38,962 bases of DNA from Sphingomonas parva (ex Maeng et al. 2020) (GTDB lineage: Bacteria; Pseudomonadota; Alphaproteobacteria; Sphingomonadales; Sphingomonadaceae), in the NCBI RefSeq assembly GCF_004564275.1, contig NZ_SPDV01000069.1, positions 1 to 38,962 of the forward strand, read 5' to 3'. The position numbers and the translations under genes were made by a program. The first letter of the stretch is position 1. The number at the start of each line of letters is the position of its first letter. Positions 1 to 5,427 of the stretch are shown piece after piece. Under the pieces are notes generated by a model that saw only the letters and a list, made by a program, of their open reading frames with translations, was not told where the DNA came from and searched no databases.

Positions 1-1
1 G

Positions 2-604
2 GCAGGCGCCGGCCAGGCAAATGGGCCGCGCGGCCCCGGCCAGGGCGGGTTCCGCGGACCGGGCGGCGGACGCGGGTTCGGCGGCGGACGCTTCGGCGGC
101 GGCGCCGGCGGGCGCCTGCAGCTCGGCCTGTTCCACACCTGGGTGCTGGAGCATTCGCGGGTGATCCGCGACGGCCTTCCCGAGCAGGACTTCCTCGACG
201 GATCGGCGATCGGCAATCGGGGCGGCACCCCGCAGCACCAGATCGAGCTGCAGGGCGGGCTCAACCGCAACGGCTTCGGTCTGCGCGTCAACGGCACCTG
301 GCAGAGCGGCACCACGGTCCTCGGCGGGCCGGTCGCCGGCGGCGGCACGCGCAGCGATCTCACCTTCTCCGATTTCGCGACGCTCAACCTGCGCCTGTGG
401 GCCGATCTCGGCGCCCAGCGCTCGCTGGTCCGCAAGATGCCCTTCTTCCGCGGCGCCCGGGTCTCGCTCGCCATCGACAACGTCTTCGACCAGCGGCTGG
501 AGGTCCGTGATGCATCGGGCGCCACCCCGATCAGCTATCAGCCCGGCTATATCGATCCTTTGGGCCGCTCGGTTCGGCTGTCGCTGAGGAAACTATTCTT
601 CTGA
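2..604 (+). CDS. TonB-dependent receptor, C-terminal part (5' truncated by window)
   Basis: This is the C-terminal end of an outer-membrane beta-barrel receptor; the reading frame is open back to base 2, so the gene begins before the window. The last third contains typical receptor strand patterns (a FATLNLRLWADLG segment, then IDNVFDQRLEVRD) and the protein ends in Phe-Phe, the aromatic C-terminus expected for BAM-assembled outer-membrane proteins. Such receptors import ligands across the outer membrane using TonB energy; the substrate cannot be told from this fragment. The first 40 residues are a Gly/Arg/Phe-rich low-complexity tract, probably a periplasmic turn or extracellular loop inserted between strands. 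The stop codon TGA is at 602-604, and a lipoprotein gene follows 70 bp downstream on the same strand. Confidence 0.85.
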   Translation, partial: AGAGQANGPRGPGQGGFRGPGGGRGFGGGRFGGGAGGRLQLGLFHTWVLEHSRVIRDGLPEQDFLDGSAIGNRGGTPQHQIELQGGLNRNGFGLRVNGTWQSGTTVLGGPVAGGGTRSDLTFSDFATLNLRLWADLGAQRSLVRKMPFFRGARVSLAIDNVFDQRLEVRDASGATPISYQPGYIDPLGRSVRLSLRKLFF

Positions 605-674
605 ATCGTTATACTCACGGGAATGCGGCGTCCGGGCGAAAGTCCGCCGCCGGCGAGCGAAGGAGAAGCTGACG

Positions 675-1073
675 ATGAAGTCCCTGCTGCCGATCATCGG
701 CACCGCCCTGGCGCTGGGCGGCTGCGCCGCGGGCTCCTCCGACACGGCGCCCACCCGGGACCAGGAGGCCTTCTCCCGCGAGATCGCCGGCCTGACGGCA
801 AGCGAGCCGCAATCCTGCATACCGGTCGAGCAGAACGAGGCGCTGACGATCGTCGACACCCGCACCGTCGTCCGGCGCAGCGGCCGGACGATCTGGGTCA
901 ACCGGCTGAAGGCGGATTGCCCGGGGCTGCGGCCGCTCGCGACGCTGATCGTGGAGGTGCATGGCGGCCAATATTGCCGCGGAGACCGGGTGCGCGGTCT
1001 CGATCCGGGCAGCACGATCCCGGGGCCGCAATGCCCCCTCGGCGACTGGACCGGCTACCGCCGCGAGGGCTAG
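675..1073 (+). CDS. Small putative lipoprotein, function unknown
   Basis: A 132-aa protein begins with a short charged n-region, a hydrophobic core and the lipobox Leu-Gly-Gly-Cys at residues 14-17, followed by a Ser/Thr-rich linker, so it is probably a lipid-anchored exported protein. The body has Cys residues at about 49, 77, 96 and 114, which could form two disulphides in the periplasm. It resembles the small lipoproteins common in sphingomonads, but I do not assign a function. A GAAGGAGA ribosome-binding sequence sits just before the ATG at 675. It lies in the same direction as the receptor upstream and could be cotranscribed. The TAG stop at 1071-1073 is immediately followed by copy 1 of the dispersed repeat. 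Confidence 0.75.
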   Translation: MKSLLPIIGTALALGGCAAGSSDTAPTRDQEAFSREIAGLTASEPQSCIPVEQNEALTIVDTRTVVRRSGRTIWVNRLKADCPGLRPLATLIVEVHGGQYCRGDRVRGLDPGSTIPGPQCPLGDWTGYRREG

Positions 1074-1180
1074 CGATCGGCTGAGGCGGAAGCGCTTCGC
1101 GCGTCGCGACGGCCTGAATGGCGCTCTAGCCAGATGGTCGAGACCAGGATTTACGCCTCAGGCTGATTCAGCCTGAGGCG
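1074..1180 (+). repeat. Dispersed composite repeat, copy 1
   Basis: This intergenic segment matches, in the same block order and similar spacing, the reverse complement of 19438-19550. Shared blocks in this copy are CGATCGGCTGAGG (1074-1086), AGCGCTTCGCGC (1091-1102), a block reading TGAATGGCGCTCT (1115-1127, one base different in copy 2), CAGATGGT (1131-1138), GAGACCAG (1140-1147) and a terminal palindrome. The palindrome at 1154-1180 has two perfect 13-bp arms (CGCCTCAGGCTGA and its complement) around a single T. It lies directly after the TAG stop of the lipoprotein gene and before the converging end of the response-regulator gene. That is the position expected of a 3'-end or mRNA-stabilising element, although a small non-autonomous mobile element is also possible. 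Confidence 0.8.
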
Positions 1181-1188
1181 GTCCTGGC

Positions 1189-1908
1189 CTAGCCGGCCGC
1201 GCGGATCAGGCCCGGCGCGAGAGGCTGCGCCGGCAGCGGCAGCGCCGGGACGGCGGGCTTCGCCCAAGGGCCCGGCGCATTCGCCGCGCGGGGCGTCGGA
1301 GTGAGCCCGGCACGGGCGGCGATCAGCGCCGCTTCGGCAAGGCTGCGCACGCCCAATTTCGCCATGATGTGGGCCCGGTGCATCTCGACGGTGCGGACGC
1401 TGATCCCGAGCGCGTGGGCGACGGCCTTGTTCGCCTGCCCGGCGAGCAAGGCGAGGACGATCTCGACCTCGCGCGGAGTCAGCCGCGCCACCTGCTCGCG
1501 CGCCGCGCGGGCGCTCGCGCCGGAGGCCAGCGCATGCTGGAGCCGCTCCCAGGCGGGGATCAGCGCGCCGGCAAGGGCGTCGAGATCGATCGGTTTCTGG
1601 AGCACGTCGAGCGCCCCGAGCTTCATCGCCTCCACCGCAAGGCGGACCTCGATCCGCGCGCTGGTCGCGATCAGCGGCCAGGCCTCGTCCCGAGCGGCAA
1701 GCGCAGAAAGGATGTCGAGCCCCGCGCCGCCGACCAGATCCACCTCGAGCAGAACGCAGGCGGGGGTGAGGTGATCGACGATGTCGAGAAACTCGCCGGC
1801 AGTGGCGAAAGGCCATGCCTCGGCGCCGAGACTTGCCAGATGACTGGTAATCGCCCGGCGGCTGCCGAGATCGTGGTCTACCACGTAGACCATACGTTGG
1901 TGCGACAT
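1189..1908 (-). CDS. Atypical FixJ/NarL-type response regulator with LuxR DNA-binding domain
   Basis: The 239-aa protein has an N-terminal receiver-like domain (residues 6-120), a LuxR-type helix-turn-helix (about 132-190) and a Pro/Ala-rich tail. I start it at the ATG whose complement is 1906-1908, because GGGGGAG lies just upstream and the receiver begins directly after; an upstream in-frame extension has no homology-like content. Aligned by eye to FixJ, the acidic pair is Asp11-His12, the phospho-acceptor Asp is replaced by Glu55, Thr82 of FixJ is Ser83, and the conserved Lys is Lys105. The Glu and His substitutions suggest a receiver that is not controlled by conventional phosphorylation and may be locked on. 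The HTH segment (LTPREVEIVLALLAGQANK) is well conserved. No cognate kinase is adjacent; its target may be the divergent mraZ-like promoter. Confidence 0.85.
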   Translation of the reverse strand: MSHQRMVYVVDHDLGSRRAITSHLASLGAEAWPFATAGEFLDIVDHLTPACVLLEVDLVGGAGLDILSALAARDEAWPLIATSARIEVRLAVEAMKLGALDVLQKPIDLDALAGALIPAWERLQHALASGASARAAREQVARLTPREVEIVLALLAGQANKAVAHALGISVRTVEMHRAHIMAKLGVRSLAEAALIAARAGLTPTPRAANAPGPWAKPAVPALPLPAQPLAPGLIRAAG

Positions 1909-2258
1909 AAGCCCGCTCCCCCGGTTGGGCCAAACACACGGCCCTACCCAGCCAACCGTCTGAGTTGTCTGGTTAATTAGCAACCTAGTAAAAGTACGAG
2001 GTCGGTGCAAGGGGGCCGAGTCGCCGCCGCGCGCCACCCGGGACGAGGCGAGTCCAAACGTTTCCTGCCCCTGAGGCCGAGGCTATTGCGCAGGCGTCGG
2101 CGGCCGCCGCGCAGAGTCCCGGGGGCCGCGACGTCTGATCCGTTGGTACTAATACTGAAGTATAAGTCCGAAGGTGCGCCCTTAAGCCCTTAACCATATC
2201 CTGCACCCGTACGAGCCAGTTCTTGCTCGTGCCTGTCGCGTAGCGGGGGCAGCGAACC
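1909..2258. promoter_or_regulatory. 350-bp divergent intergenic region between response regulator and mraZ-like gene
   Basis: No convincing gene is present. The segment is locally AT-rich near 1970-2000 and 2140-2215, unlike its GC-rich surroundings, and must hold the promoters for both divergent genes. A 20-bp dyad at 2148-2167 is described separately. I could not assign -35 and -10 boxes with confidence. Confidence 0.5.
2148..2167. promoter_or_regulatory. 20-bp AT-rich dyad, candidate operator
   Basis: The sequence ACTAATACT, a GA spacer, then AGTATAAGT forms two 9-bp arms with one mismatch. It lies about 90 bp upstream of the mraZ-like GTG start and 240 bp from the response-regulator start. 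Its size and symmetry suit a dimeric HTH protein, and the neighbouring LuxR-type regulator is the obvious candidate; that link is inference. Confidence 0.35.
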
Positions 2259-2744
2259 GTGTCGTTCGAGCATCTCTTCAGCGGAAGTGCAGTCGGCAGA
2301 GTAGCCGCCGACGGAACCGTTTCGCTGCCCCCGTTCATCGTGCGGGCGCTGCAGGCGGCGGGTGAGCCGCGCCTGATCGTGGGCGCGCACGAGCAGGACC
2401 CGTGCCTGAAGGCGTACCGGCCGGCGCATCGCGCCGCCCTGCTCGCCGAGGTCGAACGCCGGCGCCTGCGGGACGAGGCGAGCGGCGGCACGGTCACCGA
2501 CCACCATCAGCGTGCCCGGCGCGCCTTCGGCTTTGCGGAGGAGGCGCGGCTCGACGACCAGGGCCGGCTGAGGCTGCCGGCGATGATGCGGCGCAAGGGC
2601 GGGATCGGCGGGCGGGCGCTCTTCGTCGGCACCGGCGAGAGCTTCGAGATCTGGGATCCCGAGGCGGCCCAGAGCGCCGGAGACGAAACGCTTCGCGAGA
2701 TTGCCGCCTATCGGCTGGGCGGCGAATCGGAGGAACGAGGATGA
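2259..2744 (+). CDS. mraZ: MraZ-like SpoVT/AbrB-type transcriptional regulator
   Basis: The 161-aa protein has the two-repeat architecture of MraZ: a first swapped-hairpin unit at about residues 7-50 and a second at about 88-135, with the second unit retaining DDQGRLRLP and the family-typical FEIWD at 129-133. MraZ represses the division and cell-wall cluster by binding direct repeats in its own promoter. The first unit has lost the usual Gly-Arg of the DxxGR core (it reads AADGTVSLP). Translation probably starts at GTG 2259, with a G-rich stretch 8-14 bp upstream. Unlike canonical mraZ it is not followed by rsmH/mraW or ftsL. Instead it overlaps a zinc-ribbon membrane-protein gene by ATGA. 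It may be a paralogue with a different regulon. Confidence 0.75.
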   Translation: MSFEHLFSGSAVGRVAADGTVSLPPFIVRALQAAGEPRLIVGAHEQDPCLKAYRPAHRAALLAEVERRRLRDEASGGTVTDHHQRARRAFGFAEEARLDDQGRLRLPAMMRRKGGIGGRALFVGTGESFEIWDPEAAQSAGDETLREIAAYRLGGESEERG

Positions 2745-3172
2745 GATTTCTGTGCGCGCTCGGCGGCCACGAAGCCTCCGACGAGACGACCTACAACAGC
2801 GGCTACTATTTCAGCGCCTGCCGCCGCTGCGGCACCGACATGGTCCGCTCCGGGGCGACCTGGCGCGAGATTCCGGAAGGCCACAAGGTGGTCTGGAAAG
2901 CCGGGCGCCACGCCCATTCGGTCGAGCCCGATTACGGGCCCGTCCTGCCGACCGTCCACGAAAGTGCTGCCGCGGCCGCCCCCGAGACCCCGCGGCGTCG
3001 GCGGAGCCGCAAGCTGGTGCCGGTGCCTTCCGAAGGCCTCCGCCGCACCAACGCCGCCGTTGCGACGCCGGCGGATACGCAGGATTATCCGGTGCTGCTC
3101 GCGCTCGCCGCGCTGGTCGGCGCGGCCCTGCACTTCGCCCTCGGCCTCAAGGATTTGCGCGGCGGCTTCTGA
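2741..3172 (+). CDS. Putative zinc-ribbon protein with C-terminal membrane anchor
   Basis: A 143-aa protein starts at an ATG overlapping the stop of the mraZ-like gene (ATGA), so the two are translationally coupled. The N-terminus carries a Cys/His set (Cys5, His10, then CRRCG with Cys27 and Cys30) that looks like a small metal-binding ribbon. The middle is a basic, Pro/Ala-rich linker with an RRRRSRK patch near residue 87, and residues 115-138 form one hydrophobic helix ending in a short tail. The layout suggests a cytoplasmic metal-binding head tethered to the inner membrane. I do not recognise a named family. A strong terminator-like hairpin lies about 130 bp after the stop. Confidence 0.7.
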   Translation: MRFLCALGGHEASDETTYNSGYYFSACRRCGTDMVRSGATWREIPEGHKVVWKAGRHAHSVEPDYGPVLPTVHESAAAAAPETPRRRRSRKLVPVPSEGLRRTNAAVATPADTQDYPVLLALAALVGAALHFALGLKDLRGGF

Positions 3173-3266
3173 ATCACCGACGCGGCCGCTGAACGGAGCC
3201 GGCAGCTGAACCGCGGCTAACCAGCGCATTCAGCCGCGCCTCAACCGAATCGGGCAATAAGCCCGC

Positions 3267-3282
3267 GTCGACCGCGGTCGAC
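3267..3282. repeat. 16-bp perfect palindrome
   Basis: GTCGACCGCGGTCGAC is fully self-complementary. It follows another small hairpin at 3251-3265 (CGGGC, AATAA, GCCCG) in the intergenic space before the terminator at 3306. It may be an operator or simply part of a structured 3' end. Confidence 0.4.
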
Positions 3283-3305
3283 CTCTCGAGTCGCGTATCG
3301 AGGGT

Positions 3306-3348
3306 GGGGCCGGCGCTTCGGGAACGAGGCGCCGGCCCCTTCCCTTTT
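3306..3348 (+). terminator. Rho-independent-like terminator after the mraZ-like operon
   Basis: A perfect 11-bp GC stem (GGGGCCGGCGC at 3306-3316 with its complement at 3329-3339), a 12-nt loop and the pyrimidine tail TTCCCTTTT follow the zinc-ribbon gene. The T-rich tail is on the plus strand only. Confidence 0.75.
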
Positions 3349-3398
3349 GCGGCAACGCCTGCTTCCCCGCCCGCTCGTGCCGTTCTACAGGCCGGCCG

Positions 3399-4253
3399 AT
3401 GAGCGAGGACACGCCTTTCGACCGCCGAGTTCGGCGGCTGCGCCGCAACCGTGCCGCGCCGCATATCGACCAGGCCGATTACCTCCACCGCCTCACCGCC
3501 GAGGAGCTGCTCGAGCGCCTGGACAGCGTCACCCGCAGCTTTTCGCGTGCGCTGATCCTCGGCGCGGCCGGGGAGACGCTGCGCGACGGCCTGCACCGCC
3601 GCGGCATCGAGACTGCCTTCGCCGATCCCTCCTTCCGGTTCGCACGTGAGCACGCCGGCGTGCAGTGCGACGAGGACCGCCTCCCCTTCGCCGACGCGGG
3701 CTTCGACCTCGTCGTGTCGATCGGACTGCTCGACAGCGTCAACGATCTTCCCGGGGCGCTGCTGCTGATCCGCCGGGCGCTGCGTCCGGACGGCCTCTTC
3801 CTCGGCGCCTTTGCCGGCGCGGGGAGCCTGCCGCGGCTGCGCAGCGCGATGCTCGCCGCCGACGAGGCACAGGGCGGCGCGGCGCCGCGCATCCACCCCC
3901 AGATCGACGTCCGGGCTGCGGGAGACCTCCTGACCCGCGCCGGCTTCGCCCTGCCGGTCGTCGACTGCCATGGCGTCGACGTCCGCTTCCCCCACCTCCT
4001 CGCTCTGGTTCGGGACCTGAGGGCGATGGGCGCGACCAATGTTCTCGCCGCCCGCTCCCGCCGCCCGCTCGGCAGGCATGCGCTGGCCGCCGCGCTGGCG
4101 GACTTCGCCGCGTCCGCCGAGGCGGACGGCAAGACCGCGGAAAGGTTCGAGATCATCCATCTGCTCGGCTGGGCGCCGGCGCCCGACCAGCCGAAACCGG
4201 CGCGGCGCGGCAGCGCGACCATGTCCCTCGCCGCCGCCCTGAAGGGCCGCTGA
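3399..4253 (+). CDS. SAM-dependent methyltransferase, NDUFAF5/BioC-like
   Basis: The 284-aa protein is a class I methyltransferase-fold enzyme of the alphaproteobacterial NDUFAF5 type (related to BioC). The nucleotide loop is LILGAAGET at about residue 49, followed by DLVVSIGLLDSVNDLPGAL at about 103-121 and the late-strand segment LRPDGLFLGAF. The C-terminal half has the family pattern RAGFALPVVD and LVRDLRAMGATN. The mitochondrial homologue acts in complex I assembly, modifying an Arg of NDUFS7; a parallel bacterial role is plausible but not shown here. ATG 3399 is chosen because the family-like DRRVRRLRRNRAA begins just after it. It follows a terminator, so it has its own promoter, and it converges on mutT with a 7-bp gap. 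Confidence 0.85.
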   Translation: MSEDTPFDRRVRRLRRNRAAPHIDQADYLHRLTAEELLERLDSVTRSFSRALILGAAGETLRDGLHRRGIETAFADPSFRFAREHAGVQCDEDRLPFADAGFDLVVSIGLLDSVNDLPGALLLIRRALRPDGLFLGAFAGAGSLPRLRSAMLAADEAQGGAAPRIHPQIDVRAAGDLLTRAGFALPVVDCHGVDVRFPHLLALVRDLRAMGATNVLAARSRRPLGRHALAAALADFAASAEADGKTAERFEIIHLLGWAPAPDQPKPARRGSATMSLAAALKGR

Positions 4254-4260
4254 CGGCGCC

Positions 4261-4665
4261 TCAGACGCCGAGCACGGCTTCGAGAATGGGGATGAAGGGG
4301 ATGTCGGCGGGCGGCATTGGCAGCAGCCGCATCTCCGACGGGTGCACCCAGGCGAGCGCCGCCGCGTCCAATGCCTCCGGCATGCCATCCCATGTCCGGC
4401 AGGTGTAGAGCAGGAGCAGCATGTGTCGCCCGCCCCCACCCGGGAGATCGGCGCTGGCGAAGGTGATCGGCACCAGCGCTTCCGCGGCGACCGCGAGTCC
4501 GAGCTCCTCCTCGAGCTCGCGCGCCAGGGCCGTCTCCGGCCGCTCGCCCGCCTCCATCTTGCCGCCGGGAAACTCCCACAGGCCTGCCATCGATCGTCCC
4601 GGCGCCCGCTGCTGGAGCAGGATCCGCCCCTGATCGTCGATCAGGGCGGCGGCGACCACGATCAT
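4261..4665 (-). CDS. mutT: (deoxy)nucleoside triphosphate pyrophosphohydrolase, MutT type
   Basis: A 134-aa Nudix hydrolase has a complete Nudix box: Gly35, Glu41, Arg49-Glu50-Leu51, Glu53-Glu54 and Gly56-Leu57 match G-x5-E-x7-RExxEExGU. LWEFPGGK precedes it and WVHPSEMRLLPMPPAD lies near the C-terminus, as in MutT. MutT hydrolyses 8-oxo-dGTP, removing a mutagenic nucleotide before it is incorporated into DNA. The length is normal for the family. The gene converges on the methyltransferase gene; the upstream side (4666-4783) is intergenic and faces the pilin genes. Confidence 0.9.
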   Translation of the reverse strand: MIVVAAALIDDQGRILLQQRAPGRSMAGLWEFPGGKMEAGERPETALARELEEELGLAVAAEALVPITFASADLPGGGGRHMLLLLYTCRTWDGMPEALDAAALAWVHPSEMRLLPMPPADIPFIPILEAVLGV

Positions 4666-4783
4666 CGTTGCTTGCTCGACCAGAATTCTGCTCCCCGATG
4701 CTGAGGGTTCGACCGGGCAGCCGAACCAGTGGCGAACGCCGGCGAAGGATCGGCCGGCGGCACCGGCCGCCGATCCCGAATCG

Positions 4784-4821
4784 TTCCGGCCCTAGGATTT
4801 CCTTAACGTGCCCGCGTTATC
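4784..4821 (+). promoter_or_regulatory. Shared bipartite upstream motif, pilin gene 1
   Basis: TTCCGGCCCTAG (4784-4795), a 13-nt gap and TGCCCGCGTTATC (4809-4821) lie 35-72 bp before the first pilin ATG. The same two blocks occur before the second pilin gene, so this is probably a promoter or activator site retained after gene duplication. Confidence 0.5.
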
Positions 4822-4855
4822 CAGAAGCGACACATTATGCGTGGGGCGGCGGACG

Positions 4856-5026
4856 ATGAAGCGATTTGCGAAGCTGATCCGGGACGAGAGGGCGGCGACC
4901 GCCATCGAATATGCCCTGATCGGGGCGCTGATCGTCGTCGCCTGCGTCGGTGCGTTCGGCCTGTTCGGAGACGAGGCGTCGAACATGTGGAACGGCGTCT
5001 CCAGCAACGTCACCGGGGCGATGTGA
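4856..5026 (+). CDS. Flp family type IVb pilin (copy 1)
   Basis: A 56-aa pilin precursor: basic leader (MKRFAKLIRDERAA), the processing-region signature TAIEYALIGALI, a continuous hydrophobic helix of about 20 residues and a short polar tail. In Flp pilins the prepilin peptidase cuts before the T/A-x-x-EY-containing mature N-terminus, and the subunits form bundled adhesive tad pili. I choose ATG 4856 because the leader then has normal length; the ribosome-binding site is weak. No cpa/tad assembly genes lie in this window, so the machinery must be elsewhere or missing. Confidence 0.85.
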   Translation: MKRFAKLIRDERAATAIEYALIGALIVVACVGAFGLFGDEASNMWNGVSSNVTGAM

Positions 5027-5065
5027 GCGGGCCTGTGCGTAGAGCACGCTAACGTTTTCGAAACT

Positions 5066-5100
5066 TTCCGGCCCTAGAAATGCAGACTGCCCGCGTGATC
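5066..5100 (+). promoter_or_regulatory. Shared bipartite upstream motif, pilin gene 2
   Basis: TTCCGGCCCTAG (5066-5077), a 10-nt gap and TGCCCGCGTGATC (5088-5100) repeat the elements found before pilin gene 1, with one mismatch in the second block. The pair lies 58-92 bp upstream of the second ATG, 20-23 bp further away than in the first copy. Confidence 0.5.
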
Positions 5101-5157
5101 GGACGAGCGGGGGCGGGAAGTGTGGACTTCCGAGCGCTTTGGAACAGGAGATCGGAC

Positions 5158-5340
5158 ATGAAGATTTTTCGCAAGCTGAAGAAGAACGAGAAGGGCGCGA
5201 CCGCCATCGAGTACGGCCTCATCGCCGCCCTCATCGCGGTTGCCGCGATTGCCGCGATGCAGAGCGTCGGCGACAGCGTCGGCAACACCTTCAACAACGT
5301 TTCCGGCTGTCTTGCCGACAGCGACAACTGCCCGGAGTAA
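5158..5340 (+). CDS. Flp family type IVb pilin (copy 2)
   Basis: A 60-aa pilin precursor with a Lys-rich leader (MKIFRKLKKNEKGA), the TAIEYGLIAALI signature, a hydrophobic Ala/Ile-rich helix and a C-terminal tail that differs from copy 1 by having two Cys (near residues 49 and 57), possibly a disulphide loop as in other pilins. AGGAG is 7 bp before the ATG, much better than for copy 1, so this may be the major subunit. An upstream in-frame ATG at 5080 has no leader-like sequence and is rejected. A strong terminator follows within 25 bp. Confidence 0.9.
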   Translation: MKIFRKLKKNEKGATAIEYGLIAALIAVAAIAAMQSVGDSVGNTFNNVSGCLADSDNCPE

Positions 5341-5363
5341 TCCGTCGGCACTAGTCGAGTTGG

Positions 5364-5403
5364 GGGGCGGCGGAACTTCGGTTCCGCCGCCCCTTCTCTA
5401 TTT
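5364..5403 (+). terminator. Strong rho-independent terminator after pilin 2
   Basis: A perfect 13-bp stem (GGGGCGGCGGAAC at 5364-5376 with its complement at 5381-5393) is closed by a TTCG tetraloop and followed by TTCTCTATTT. It may also help end the converging M48 transcript, but the T-rich tail is on the plus strand. Confidence 0.85.
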
Positions 5404-5427
5404 GAGGTTTCGCAATATTCCTGACGC

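Noticed and set aside
2148-2167. Quorum-sensing lux box
   Set aside because: The size fits, but there is no luxI-type synthase and the neighbouring regulator lacks an acyl-homoserine-lactone domain, so only a generic operator is proposed.
3267-3282. Partition (parS) site
   Set aside because: The palindrome does not match the conserved parS sequence.
4701-4740. tRNA-like GGGTTCGAC segment
   Set aside because: No cloverleaf arms or acceptor stem can be formed around it; no tRNA is supported anywhere in the window.
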